In this document: in pieces, positions 42,810-52,622 of the stretch | How positions within the stretch are numbered: the stretch's first letter is position 1 | Layout of the letters: each line of letters opens with the position of its first letter | DNA from: CAXXOK01 sp963675925 | GTDB lineage: Bacteria; Bacillota; Clostridia; Christensenellales; Aristaeellaceae | Length of the DNA: 64,000 nt | Reading direction: 5' to 3' | Assembly: GCA_963675925.2 (NCBI GenBank) | Contig: CAXXIB010000007.1 | Location: forward strand, 1 to 64,000 | The notes under the pieces: generated by a model | The model's database searches: none | What the model was told of the DNA's origin: nothing | The model's input: the letters and a program-made list of their open reading frames with translations, nothing else | Translations under genes and position numbers: made by a program

Positions 42810-44643
42810 GTGTGCCGGGCAATCTGCCCCAAAGATGAGGGAAGGCCCCTCGGAGCCGCCTTTCAGGAGGAGGCTTCAAACCACCCTGAGTTGCTGTGGT
42901 TAAGAGCTATGGTAATGAGCGTCAGGGGAAAAGGCATGAGAGACATGTCAGGTATGGATCAAGGAGACGAACGTAAGTGAACCATTGATGAGGTGTCGAA
43001 AAACCGAATATTGTCGTCAAAACCGGGGTGCTTGAACTATCCCGGGATGAGATCGGAGGGTGCCTGATGATTGTCCGATCGGCGACCGGCATAGAGATGG
43101 CGTGAACTTGACCCAGGCTTTGGGATGGAACCCGGGAACCTGTCACATTGATGTTAAGGAAGCGATTCAAGCAGCGGACCTGTGAGAATCTGAGTACCGA
43201 TGCAATGTACAGGGGCGGAGTCACCCGTAGTAGTGATGATGGTGCTGTAACGGCGCTGGAGCGAAGGGGTGGCATTGTTCAGCTTTACCTTTTGGTCAAC
43301 TGGAATTATAGGAGGAACTGATTGGGAGAAGCAAAGTCATTTGATATTTCTAAATTGGCGGTATGGGATGCTTATATCCGGGTAAAACGCAATGATGGCG
43401 GAGCCGGTGTGGATGCAGTAAGCCTTGAGATGTTTGAGGAAGATCTTGAGAACAATCTCTACAAGATCTGGAACAGAATGTCCTCGGGGAGCTATTTCCC
43501 ACCTTCTGTCCGAACAGTCTTGATACCCAAATCGGGCGGAACACGGACCCTTGGCATTCCAACCGTAGCTGACCGAATTGCACAGATGACAGTCAAATTG
43601 TATCTGGAGTCGGAATTGGAACCGGTATTTGATGAAGATTCCTACGGGTATCGTCCGGGGAAATCTGCATTGGATGCACTCAATGCAACACGTAGTCGTT
43701 GCTGGCAGTTTGATTGGGTTTTGGATCTTGATATCAAAGGCTTCTTTGATAGCATTGATCATGATCTGATGATGAAAGCGGTATGTTTTCATACGGATTG
43801 CAAATGGATACGGCTTTACATTGAGCGGTGGTTGAAAGCACCGGCGCAAATGCAGGATGGTAAACAGATGGCGCGGCATCTCGGCACACCGCAGGGTGGG
43901 GTCATTAGTCCTTTGTTGGCCAATCTGTTTCTGCATTATGCATTTGATGCATGGATGAGAAGAACCTATCCCGGTGTACCTTTCGAAAGATATGCCGATG
44001 ATATCGTTATTCATTGCAAGTCTGAAGAACAGACATTGGCCATCCACCGAAAGCTGAAAAAACGGATGACAGCCTGCAAACTGGAACTTCACCCAGAGAA
44101 AACAAAGATCGCTTATTGCAAGGACGCCAATCGGCCTGGCAATTATGACACGGTCAGTTTTGATTTTCTTGGGTATACCTTCCGGCCGCGCATGTCCAAG
44201 AATCGATGGGGGAAATATTTTGTTAACTTTTCCCCCGCCATCTCCAGGAAGGCGGTGGTGCGAATCTTTGGTGTCATACGTGACTGGCAGTGCAATAGCC
44301 GGACACCTATGGACTTGGAGGATCTTGCAGAATTTGCAAATCCAGCAATTCAGGGATGGATCAACTACTATGGAAGATTCTGTCCATCGGCTCTGCACAA
44401 CCTGATGATGCATTTAAACCAGAAGCTTGTGAAATGGGCCATGAGGAAATACAAACGGTTTAGATTTCATGAAAAGAGAGCAACACATTGGCTGGGAAGA
44501 ATCGCACACCGTGAGCCTGGCATGTTTGTTCACTGGAGATTTGGATATAAACCATCGACTGGACAATAAGAGCCGTATGAATCGAGAGGTTCACGTACGG
44601 TTCTGTGAGAGCCTGAGGGGGAAGGTCCCTCGGGCTACTTGAC
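42810..44643 (+). mobile_element. group II intron, complete
   Basis: The 5' end is placed at GTGTG (42810-42814), matching the group II GUGYG boundary. A structured leader of about 500 bases with many GC-rich stems follows, then the reverse transcriptase gene. Domain V is at 44570-44603 (GAGCCGTATGAATC ... GTACGGTTC), with a domain VI stem (GCCTGAGGGGG / CCCTCGGGC) and end CTACTTGAC near 44643. Boundaries are approximate. It sits between genes, upstream of a secreted-protein operon. Confidence 0.82.
43322..44569 (+). CDS. ltrA: group II intron reverse transcriptase/maturase
   Basis: The 415-residue protein has the RT domain (about residues 45-270) with TPQGGVISPLLANLFLHYA and the catalytic YADDIVIH, then a maturase (X/GIIM) domain (NPAIQGWINYYGRFC). 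There is no HNH endonuclease at the C-terminus. A TTG start is preceded by AGGAGG. The frame is intact and ends just before domain V, so the intron may be active. It serves splicing and retrohoming of the host intron. Confidence 0.94.
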   Translation: MGEAKSFDISKLAVWDAYIRVKRNDGGAGVDAVSLEMFEEDLENNLYKIWNRMSSGSYFPPSVRTVLIPKSGGTRTLGIPTVADRIAQMTVKLYLESELEPVFDEDSYGYRPGKSALDALNATRSRCWQFDWVLDLDIKGFFDSIDHDLMMKAVCFHTDCKWIRLYIERWLKAPAQMQDGKQMARHLGTPQGGVISPLLANLFLHYAFDAWMRRTYPGVPFERYADDIVIHCKSEEQTLAIHRKLKKRMTACKLELHPEKTKIAYCKDANRPGNYDTVSFDFLGYTFRPRMSKNRWGKYFVNFSPAISRKAVVRIFGVIRDWQCNSRTPMDLEDLAEFANPAIQGWINYYGRFCPSALHNLMMHLNQKLVKWAMRKYKRFRFHEKRATHWLGRIAHREPGMFVHWRFGYKPSTGQ

Positions 44644-44667
44644 CAATTTGGGAAAGGAAAACATTTT

Positions 44668-46344
44668 ATGAAAAAGCAGACGTTTTTGGGCATCTTTGGG
44701 TTAACAGTGTTTGTCTCCCTGGTTATGGCTGGTATCTGTTTGGCCGCCGTACCTGGGGAAATTAACTACCAGGGGGGTCTCACTGATGCCGCAGGCGCCC
44801 CCTTGGACGGAACCTATACCATGGCTTTTGGTATCTACGATGAAGAAACCTTTGGAACGCTCGAGTGGAGTGAATCGCACGCCGATGTCACCGTGAACAA
44901 TGGTGTATATAATGTCCTGCTGGGCTCTATCAATGCCATGGACAGCAGCGTCTTTAATGGAAGTGATCGATGGCTGGAGGTCGCGGTGGAAGGGGAAACT
45001 ATGTCTCCCCGGCAACCGTTCTCCGCCACAGCCTATGCCCTAAAGGCGGCGGATGCCGATGCCTTGGAAACCAATACAATAAAGGATCTCGATGCACGAT
45101 ATGTTCTGGAGGGAGAATCCGGAGCGGTGCACTCGAACATGATTGCAGATGGGGCTATCAACGCAACCGATCTGGCGACCAACTCCGTCACGTCGGCTGA
45201 GATTGCTGCCGGTGCCGTCGGCACCAGTGAGATTTCGGACAACAGTGTCACGGCTGAGGATTTGGCTGTGGATTCCGTTGGGCACAGTGAAATCGCGAGC
45301 AACGCGATCAGAGAGGATGAAATTCGATGGTCCATCAATCACGCAGCTGCGGATCTCAATGGTGGAATCATGGCCCTCACCAACAGCTCCGATGCAACAG
45401 CCGGGAATTTTCCCATGGGGGTGGCCGGTCAAGCCACCGGTGCGCCGACCAGCAGTAACCCGGTGATGGGTGTCTTCGGTGGTGCGCCGGGATTGGGTCA
45501 GGGTGGGCCTTTAGGCAGTTTTCCAGGTACTAAAATCGGCGTGGGCGGTGCGTCGGACACTGGCCATGGTGTTGCCGGGGTCAGTAGTTCAGGCTATGGT
45601 GTATATGCCTACAGTAATTTAAGTTATGGCCTCTATGCGGAATCCGACGGTGGCAGCAGTTACGGCGTCTATGCATACAGTCCCAACTATATCGGCGTAT
45701 ACGGCTATGGCGGAAATTATGGCCTGTATGGATACGCAACTGAACAATACAGTTATGGCGTACGCGGTTATGCTATCGGTGCCAACGGTTACGGAGGCTA
45801 CTTTACCGCCAGCAACACAAACGGCATCGGTATTTACGCCTTTGGCGGGAGCAGCGGTTATGCCGCCGTATTTAGGGGGAACGTAGTTATCCGCGACCGG
45901 ATAAGCAACGATACCGTCATGGAATTGGGCGCCGGTCTGGACTATGCCGAGGGCTTTAATGTCGCCGGCGTGCAGAAACCCACGCCGGGTTCTGTGCTGA
46001 TCATTGATCCGGAAAATCCCGGAAAACTGACCCTCTCCACCAGGGCCTATGACACAAAGGTGGCCGGTATCGTAGCCGGTGCCGACAACCTGGGCTCCGG
46101 GGTACGCCTGGGCGGCGACCGGTTCGACAACGACGTGGCCCTGGCCGGCCGGGTTTATTGCAATGCGGATGCCACTCAATCAGAGATCCGGACCGGCGAT
46201 CTGCTGACCACATCAGACCAGCCCGGGTACGCCATGAAAGTAGAAGATTATACCCGGGCCCAGGGCGCCATCTTGGGAAAAGCCATGCAGGATATGGCCC
46301 AAGGAGAGAAAGGCAAAATTCTGGTTCTTGTAACCTTGCAATAA
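44668..46344 (+). CDS. secreted Gly/Tyr-repeat surface protein
   Basis: The 558-residue protein starts with a signal peptide (MKKQTFLGIFGLTVF, cleavage near LAA). Next come an N-terminal beta-rich region (INYQGGLTDAAGAPLDGTYT, seen in other bacterial surface proteins), a Ser/Ala/Asn-rich stretch with IADGAINATDLATNSVTSAE-type repeats (about residues 150-220), and a YG-rich repeat region (SYGVYAYS, IGVYGYGGNYGLYGY; about 310-400). The C-terminus (about 425-558) begins DYAEGFNVAG. It resembles tail-fibre- or adhesin-like beta-helix proteins. The function is unknown. AAAGGA precedes the ATG. It lies 25 bases after the intron and heads a three-gene secreted operon. Confidence 0.72.
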   Translation: MKKQTFLGIFGLTVFVSLVMAGICLAAVPGEINYQGGLTDAAGAPLDGTYTMAFGIYDEETFGTLEWSESHADVTVNNGVYNVLLGSINAMDSSVFNGSDRWLEVAVEGETMSPRQPFSATAYALKAADADALETNTIKDLDARYVLEGESGAVHSNMIADGAINATDLATNSVTSAEIAAGAVGTSEISDNSVTAEDLAVDSVGHSEIASNAIREDEIRWSINHAAADLNGGIMALTNSSDATAGNFPMGVAGQATGAPTSSNPVMGVFGGAPGLGQGGPLGSFPGTKIGVGGASDTGHGVAGVSSSGYGVYAYSNLSYGLYAESDGGSSYGVYAYSPNYIGVYGYGGNYGLYGYATEQYSYGVRGYAIGANGYGGYFTASNTNGIGIYAFGGSSGYAAVFRGNVVIRDRISNDTVMELGAGLDYAEGFNVAGVQKPTPGSVLIIDPENPGKLTLSTRAYDTKVAGIVAGADNLGSGVRLGGDRFDNDVALAGRVYCNADATQSEIRTGDLLTTSDQPGYAMKVEDYTRAQGAILGKAMQDMAQGEKGKILVLVTLQ

Positions 46345-46360
46345 CCCGGAGGTGAAAACC

Positions 46361-47922
46361 ATGCAATATTTTAGATGTATTTTTCTGACAGTGTGCTTGA
46401 TCCTCGTCGGTGCCGCTATGACCGAGGCCCAGGATAACGGGCCTGTAAAAGATCCGCCGGGTGCTTTCATGGGCAACGCCACGCCGAAGGATATCATGGC
46501 CGCCCAGAAAACCCAGTGGGTCCGGCCCGCAGAGGACAACAGGCTGCGTGCCGTGGAGAAAAGCGAACGAATGTTTAAACGGCTGGAGAACCCGATGATT
46601 AATCGAATCAGCTATTTTCACCAGCGACGCCTCGGCGATATTATCGTTGAAAAGGATTTTATCCGGTACCAGTTCGACACGACCACCGGAGAGATGATCG
46701 AGCAGACGCGAAAATGGCGCCAGGGGCTCCCGGAGGATCTGAAAGTGGTGGTTTCCCGGGCCGAAGCCGAGACCAAGGTGCCGGGTGTGGTGCAATCCGC
46801 CGATCTTGTTCTCATCTCCCCGGAATCCGAAATTTTTCATTTTGACCCGGTACCTGCCAACCCATGCTGGGTTTTTCATATCAGAGATAAGATGAATCGA
46901 CTTGCAATCGTCGTGGTTGACGCCGTTACCGGCAGGCGTCTGGGCAACGGTGTTCCGCCACCGTCCAAAGGACTGGCCATTGGTGGGCCGGATCACGGGA
47001 CGTGCCCATGCCGGTCTACTATGGCGACTATGCCGACAACGCAGATTCCTGGTTTGACACCATGGGATACACCTCGGACTATATCGGCAATGCTTCGGAA
47101 ACCAACGTGTACAACCATCTGCGCTCAGACGACGGCGTGATGTTTTATGAACTGGATCATGGCGGCGCGACCAGCTTCCACAACCGTTGCGATCAGGACA
47201 TTACGGCCACCGAGGTCGAATCCTGGATCGCCCCTTATGCCAGTATGGGGTTCGCCTTCATCGGCAGCTGTGGGGGATTGTGCAGCACCTCTGAAGACAC
47301 CTTTGCCGCCGAATTTACCAAGGGCCACAACACGGACACTGCCGTGGTGGGGTACTGCGGTATGGATACGACGGAATGCAGCGATTGCTGGCCCCATGCC
47401 ATCGCGTGGCAGACAGAGTTGTTCACCCGCATGAATCAGGGATACACCGTGGCATACGCCTATGCACTTGCCAACGCAGCCTACCCGGACTGCACCGACG
47501 ACAGTCACAATTGCATGCGCATCTTTGGCGATACGAATTTGGTTTTTGGCGGCAGTACTTATCCCGATGCTCGGCGCAGCCGGTCCGGCAGCATCTATGA
47601 TTTTGACATTTTAGGGATTACCGTTTACGCGCTGCCGCCGGTGAGCAGCGTCACCTATACGCGAGCGCATCACCTGCGGGGAACAAGCACCGTACCCAGC
47701 GGCCATGACGTTGACGTTCATGTCACCAGCAGTTATCCGTACAACGAAATTGCTTTTAACGAAGATGCCGTGCTGACGGTTACGGGTACACTGAATGCCG
47801 GCGCCGACGGCGGCAACTGGGTCAAATTCTGCTCTGCTGCAGACAAGGACAAAGGCATTGAAATCGTTGGTGACGGTGAATTGAAAATGCAAAACAGCGG
47901 ACAGATAAAAATATACGAATAA
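46361..47922 (+). CDS. secreted caspase/gingipain-like protein (frameshift as sequenced)
   Basis: The first frame (from ATG 46361, GGAGG seven bases upstream) has a signal peptide ending TEAQ and a propeptide-like region. It changes frame near 47000-47010 (GTGCCCATGCC, one C short) into MPVYYGDYADNADSWFDTMG. The second part has FYELDHGGATSFHN and FIGSCGGLCST, placed like the catalytic His and Cys of clan CD cysteine peptidases such as gingipains. A C-terminal beta-rich region follows. Joined length is about 520 residues. The peptidase call is by motif pattern and needs structural support; a pseudogene is possible. Confidence 0.62.
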
Positions 47923-47949
47923 TCAGATGGGTAATGAAGGATGCAAACC

Positions 47950-48324
47950 ATGAAATTTAAAATAAGTTTCCTCGCTTTTTGGTTAATCTTTGCGTACCAC
48001 AGTCCGGGATTTGGCGGAATGAGCAGTGCGAGCTATTCCATAAAATCAAGCGTTTTTCCAGGCGGCGGTGCACCCATGATGTCCGCAAGTTTCAGGAACA
48101 ATGATACGATAGGGCAGACCATTGCATCAGAGCCGGTATCTTCATCAACCTATGACCTGTACCCGGGGTTCTGGTATACCATGAATACCAGTTGCTGTAT
48201 TTGGGATATAGAGCCTGATGGCGATGTGGACGGAATTGATTTATATCTGTTTATTAATCCGCCTTATAGCGCATCTGACATTGAGGGCTTCGGATTTGAG
48301 TTCGGACGTACAGACTGCCCTTGA
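47950..48324 (+). CDS. secreted protein with one dockerin-like repeat
   Basis: The 124-residue protein starts MKFKISFLAFWLIFAYHSPG, a signal peptide. The middle (YSIKSSVFPGGGAP ... DLYPGFWYT) is a pattern seen in secreted proteins of anaerobes. The C-terminus contains WDIEPDGDVDGIDLYLFI, a single calcium-loop dockerin-like repeat. GAAGGA lies before the ATG. It follows the caspase-like gene by 27 bases. Dockerin use suggests attachment to a cohesin partner, but no cohesin is seen here. Confidence 0.62.
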   Translation: MKFKISFLAFWLIFAYHSPGFGGMSSASYSIKSSVFPGGGAPMMSASFRNNDTIGQTIASEPVSSSTYDLYPGFWYTMNTSCCIWDIEPDGDVDGIDLYLFINPPYSASDIEGFGFEFGRTDCP

Positions 48325-48456
48325 TTAAATACTTTGCTGATACAGATGACGAGGATGAAACCGATGCAGGTATCCCGGAAAGCAGTTGGTGCTTACCGGG
48401 ATACCTTACCAGAGAAAAATCATACTGAATCCGGCCGGGGGGGATGCTTATGGTGA

Positions 48457-49299
48457 TTACGGCAGGCTTTGGCGGAGCACTTCTTTTGCAAGGGCTTTGA
48501 ATGCCTGGGCGACAGGGGAGGATGGGTTTTCCGCCTGGATGGAGCGGCCGGCATCACCCAGGGCAACCAATGACGGGTCCAGAGGGATTTTGCCAAGAAA
48601 ATTGATCCCCTTTTCCTTGGCCGTACGCCGTCCTCCGTCTGTGCCGAAAATATTCAGGATTTCACCGCACTTGGGGCATGCATACCCACTCATATTTTCT
48701 ACTAAGCCAAGGATCTCCATATCTACCTGGCGGCAGAAGCGTATGGACTTGCGTACATCTGCCAGGGCCACCTCCTGGGGCGTGGTCACGATGATGGCCT
48801 GGGCATCCTTGATAAAGTGGGCCACGGTCAATGGTTCATCCCCTGTGCCGGGCGGCGCATCAATAATGAGGTAGTCCAGATCTCCCCAATCCACATCCCC
48901 TAAAAACTGCCGGATGGCCGTGTGCTTGGCCGGTCCTCGCCAGATAATGGCTTCATCCTTATCCGGCATCAGGGATTCTATGGAAACCACTGAAAGACGT
49001 GGGGAATACCGGGCCGGCACAATTTTTTTGTCGTTATTGGCATGCAGGTCTCCCTGGATGCCGAGCATTCTGGGGATATCAGGTCCATGGATGTCTACAT
49101 CCATGAGCCCGACTTTATGGCCCATGGTCGCCAGGGCCGTGGCCAGGTTAACGGAAACACTGGATTTTCCCACGCCGCCTTTTCCGCTCATCACCATAAA
49201 TTTGTGGGTGATATGTTTTAGGGCCTCTGTAACTTTGGCATCCGTTTCTCCTTCAGGCATCCTGCCCATAATATTTTTGGCTTTTATTGTCTGTGTCAT
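48457..49299 (-). CDS. Mrp/NBP35-family ATPase (iron-sulfur cluster carrier)
   Basis: The 280-residue protein has the deviant Walker A KGGVGKSSVSVNLA near residue 39, a DVDIHGPDIPRMLGI segment, Walker B DAPPGTGDEPLT and the Fe-S-binding CPKC near residue 207. The family binds and transfers Fe-S clusters in the cytoplasm. It is convergent with the secreted-protein operon. No Fe-S genes are adjacent. The frame is intact. Confidence 0.92.
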   Translation of the reverse strand: MTQTIKAKNIMGRMPEGETDAKVTEALKHITHKFMVMSGKGGVGKSSVSVNLATALATMGHKVGLMDVDIHGPDIPRMLGIQGDLHANNDKKIVPARYSPRLSVVSIESLMPDKDEAIIWRGPAKHTAIRQFLGDVDWGDLDYLIIDAPPGTGDEPLTVAHFIKDAQAIIVTTPQEVALADVRKSIRFCRQVDMEILGLVENMSGYACPKCGEILNIFGTDGGRRTAKEKGINFLGKIPLDPSLVALGDAGRSIQAENPSSPVAQAFKALAKEVLRQSLP

Positions 49300-49904
49300 G
49301 TCTATCTCCTTTTTAAAAAAGCCGTTGTTGAGGTTTTATTTTTCAACTCATATAACGCAAGGGCGCTCAAATCGGCGTCTATTGCGTATGCCCTGTTTTG
49401 AGTCTGAAAAATAAACACGATCGAGATAAGCAAGTTCAATGCCAATAAATTAAATTGTGATAATAATATATAAATTCAATAGTTTAATAGATGCTATCTT
49501 GTTTTTGTAGGGATATTCTGTATTGCAAGGATGCGACTGTTAGAACGGGCTTTTAAAAAATTCAGATTGTAATGCTTTGGGTTGTAAAGACGGCTGCAAT
49601 GGGAAAACGCAGACTATCAATGCAATGATTAAATATTCGTTCACCGTTTTTTACAGTTTATAAGGAACTTGGTGCAGACTACAAAAATCTTTGACCTTTG
49701 ATTGTGAAAAAAAATACAAAATGGAAAAATATTTCATAATTTTTTGAACGGATAATGGCGCTGACGGCATTTAATTCCAACTCAAAAGATCTGAACCATG
49801 AATATAATTTATTCTATTATTACTTATGTTTAACGTGTAACTTTAAGCTGTATAAATTGGAAAATAAAAAATAGGTTTTTCTTGGTATGAATTATGCTAA
49901 ATAC
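49300..49904. other. AT-rich intergenic region of segment B up to the junction
   Basis: These 605 bases have no convincing gene on either strand. They are markedly AT-rich, with A and T runs around 49700-49760. They hold the Mrp-type gene promoter on the minus strand. Confidence 0.5.
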
Positions 49905-49912
49905 ATCCCAAA
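49895..49912. other. junction between segments B and C
   Basis: AT-rich non-coding DNA of segment B changes within a few bases into the middle of a phoU gene with firmicute-like codon use. The frame MLNTSQN before MYRAVDAYV is not part of PhoU. No mobile element is seen. Confidence 0.8.
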
Positions 49913-50184
49913 ACATGTACCGCGCAGTGGACGCGTATGTGCGCCAGGATGTGGAACTGGCCCGTGTAGTGATGGATGACGATGACATTGTCGACAACCT
50001 GTTTGTGGAAGTCAAACAGGAGATCGCAAACTACATGGCCAAGGATGCCAGCCGCAGCGTGGAGGGCATGGATTTTCTGATGATCGCCAAATACTACGAG
50101 CGCATCGGCGACCACGCGGTGAACATTGCCGAGTGGGTTGAGTACTGTGTGACCGGTCTGTATAAAGGAGACGAACTCAGGTGA
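49906..50184 (+). CDS. phoU: phosphate signalling protein PhoU, C-terminal part (cut by junction)
   Basis: The remaining 92 residues match the second half of PhoU, with MYRAVDAYVRQD and MIAKYYERIGDHAVNIAEWV, the signature helix of the family. The full protein is about 215-220 residues. The stop overlaps the start of the response regulator (GTGA), so the three genes form a pho signalling operon. PhoU tunes the histidine kinase to phosphate supply. Confidence 0.9.
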   Translation, partial: SQNMYRAVDAYVRQDVELARVVMDDDDIVDNLFVEVKQEIANYMAKDASRSVEGMDFLMIAKYYERIGDHAVNIAEWVEYCVTGLYKGDELR

Positions 50185-50855
50185 TCTATATCGTTGAAGA
50201 TGATATCGGCGTCCGCGAGCTGGAGCTTTATGCGCTCAAGCAGGCAGGCTTTGACGTGGAAGGCTTTTCCAACGCCGCAGCGTTCCGCACGGCGATCAAG
50301 CAGAAACTGCCCTCGCTGGTCTTGCTGGATGTTATGCTTCCCGGCGAGGACGGGGTTTCGCTTCTGCAAAGCCTGCGCCGGGAACCCCGAACCAAACGCC
50401 TTCCCATTATTCTGGTGACTGCCAAAGGCACCGAGATGGACAAGGTGCGCGGTCTGGATGCGGGCGCAGACGATTACCTGTCCAAGCCTTTTGGTGTCAT
50501 GGAACTGCTGGCGCGGGTCAAAGCACTGCTGCGCCGCAGCGAGGATGTGAAAACCGAAGCGGTGCTCACCGTCGGCTGTCTGACGCTGGACCGGGAACGC
50601 CACCTGGTGCTCGCCGATGAACAAACGGTGGAGCTCACCCATATGGAGTTTGAGCTTCTGTCCTTCCTGATGACCCATGCGGGCAAAGCCGTAACGCGCG
50701 ATTTGCTGCTAGACGATGTATGGGGCCTGAACTATGCCGGCGATACGCGTACCGTTGATGTCCACATCCGTTCCCTGCGGCTGAAGCTCGGCCGCTGCGG
50801 CGAGATGATCCACACTGTACGCGGCGTAGGCTATAAGCTGGAGGAAACAACGTGA
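50181..50855 (+). CDS. OmpR/PhoB-type response regulator
   Basis: The 224-residue protein has a receiver domain (acidic D6-D8 pocket, phospho-acceptor Asp50 in LLDVMLPGEDG, Lys102 in SKPFG) and a C-terminal winged helix (RDLLLDDVWGLNYAGDTRTV then HIRSLRLKLG). It starts at GTG overlapping phoU and overlaps the kinase gene by four bases. With phoU before it and a PhoR-like kinase after, it is probably the PhoB/PhoP phosphate regulator. Confidence 0.93.
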   Translation: MIYIVEDDIGVRELELYALKQAGFDVEGFSNAAAFRTAIKQKLPSLVLLDVMLPGEDGVSLLQSLRREPRTKRLPIILVTAKGTEMDKVRGLDAGADDYLSKPFGVMELLARVKALLRRSEDVKTEAVLTVGCLTLDRERHLVLADEQTVELTHMEFELLSFLMTHAGKAVTRDLLLDDVWGLNYAGDTRTVDVHIRSLRLKLGRCGEMIHTVRGVGYKLEETT

Positions 50856-52498
50856 GGAGAAAGCTGTTTCGAAGCCTGGTCCTGTTTTCCATGCTCATAT
50901 CGCTATTGCTGTCGATACTGTTAATCGGCGGTATGTATATGTATTTCAGCAGCCAGCTGCAATCGCAGCTGCGGCAGGAAGCCGATACGCTTTCTACGAT
51001 GCTGCAAGATCAACCCGACCCGGCGGCTTACCTGCGCAAAGGGATTTTCGTCAACCGCGTCACCTTGATTGACAGGGACGGTACCGTATGGTTTGACAAC
51101 GAGGCCGATTCCGCGCAAATGGAAAACCACGCAAGCCGCGCAGAGGTAATCGACGCCTTTAAAAGCGGCAGCGGCAGTGCCAGCCGCTCATCGGCGACGA
51201 TTGGTGAAACCAGCGTGTATTATGCTGAAAAACTAAACGATACCTATGTACTGCGGGTAGCCGGTACGCTGAAAAGCGTATGGGTCACCATCCGCGGGAT
51301 GATCGGGTGGATTGCGCTGGGCTTTGTTATCTCCACCCTTCTTGCCTATCAGCTGGCCAAACCCATTACCACCTCGCTGATCGGGCCGCTGGATCAGATT
51401 AATCTGGACGATCCCCTGCAATCCGACGCGTATGAGGAGTTCTCCCCCATGCTGCGGCGTATGGATGCACAAAACAGGCGCATTGCCGAGCAGATTCGCG
51501 AGCAGAAACGGCACCAAACAGAAGTGACCTCCATGCTGCGCGACCTGCGTGAAGGGCTGATCGTACTGGGTGAAGGAAATCGTATCCTGGTCATCAACCC
51601 CGCCGCCCGGCAGATTTTAAACGCTGGCAACGGCGATCTGATGAAAAAACCGCTGCTGGAAATCAACCGCCACGAAACACTGATGCGCATCCTATCCAAC
51701 AACGGTGGCAGCGGCGAAATGCAGATGGGCGGACGTACCTATCATGTATCATCCAGCCCCTCCGAAGGCGAAGTCGGCATTGTTCTGCTTTTACAGGACA
51801 TTACCGACGCACAGACCGCCGAGCAAAACCGCAAGCAGTTTACCGCCAATGTCAGCCACGAGCTGCGCACACCCCTGACCACCATTTCCGGCTACGCGGA
51901 ACTGCTGGAAACTGGATTTGCCAAACCGGAGGACACCGCAACCCTGGGCAAGAAAATCCATCAGGAAAGCCTGCGGCTGTTATCGCTGGTGGAAGATATT
52001 CTTCGGCTTTCCAAGCTGGATGAAGGCATCACCAAGCAAAAAGCCCCGGTGGAGCTGTTCATGCTGGCGCAGGCCTGTGCGTCCAAGCTCAAGGAATATG
52101 CGGAAAAACAGGATGTTACCGTCACCGTCAACGGCACACAGACCATTGTCATGGGCGACCGTACATTGCTTGAGGAAATGACGATCAACCTCATCGACAA
52201 CGCTATCAAATACAACAAAAAAGCCGGCCATGTGGATGTACTCGTCGGCGAGACGGACGACCAGCCGTTCCTTACCGTAAAGGATTCTGGTTTAGGCATC
52301 CCGCCAGAGCACCATCCCCGGGTGTTTGAACGCTTCTACCGCGTGGATTCCAGTCGCTCTAAGGAGACCGGAGGCACGGGCCTGGGTCTGTCAATTGTAA
52401 AAAACGGCGCACAACTGCACGACGCTACGATCAGCCTGAAAAGCACGCCGGATCAGGGAACCGAGATCACCATACGCTTCCCGGCTACCAAGGCCTGA
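50852..52498 (+). CDS. PhoR-type sensor histidine kinase
   Basis: The 548-residue kinase has two membrane helices (about residues 10-30 and 145-167) around an extracytoplasmic sensor of 115 residues, a HAMP-like linker, a PAS domain (about 230-320), the phospho-acceptor His336 in SHELRTP and a HATPase domain with NLIDNAIKYNK, DSGLGIPPEH and GTGLGLSIVK. The GTG start overlaps the regulator gene. It is the kinase of the pho-type pair. Confidence 0.93.
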   Translation: MRRKLFRSLVLFSMLISLLLSILLIGGMYMYFSSQLQSQLRQEADTLSTMLQDQPDPAAYLRKGIFVNRVTLIDRDGTVWFDNEADSAQMENHASRAEVIDAFKSGSGSASRSSATIGETSVYYAEKLNDTYVLRVAGTLKSVWVTIRGMIGWIALGFVISTLLAYQLAKPITTSLIGPLDQINLDDPLQSDAYEEFSPMLRRMDAQNRRIAEQIREQKRHQTEVTSMLRDLREGLIVLGEGNRILVINPAARQILNAGNGDLMKKPLLEINRHETLMRILSNNGGSGEMQMGGRTYHVSSSPSEGEVGIVLLLQDITDAQTAEQNRKQFTANVSHELRTPLTTISGYAELLETGFAKPEDTATLGKKIHQESLRLLSLVEDILRLSKLDEGITKQKAPVELFMLAQACASKLKEYAEKQDVTVTVNGTQTIVMGDRTLLEEMTINLIDNAIKYNKKAGHVDVLVGETDDQPFLTVKDSGLGIPPEHHPRVFERFYRVDSSRSKETGGTGLGLSIVKNGAQLHDATISLKSTPDQGTEITIRFPATKA

Positions 52499-52622
52499 GC
52501 CCTATGGAAAAGCCTTCCAAAAAGCCGGTAGCTTTTCCTATAGCACACAAGCCCATACCTGTGGTATAATAGCGTATCGCGACCAAGACCATATTGCGTA
52601 TTCACCGAAGGAGGGCTAATCC

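Noticed and set aside
37000..50000. Segment B as a horizontally acquired island
   Set aside because: Both ends cut genes in mid-domain, the flanks are from two different phyla, and there is no integrase, att repeat or tRNA at either edge.
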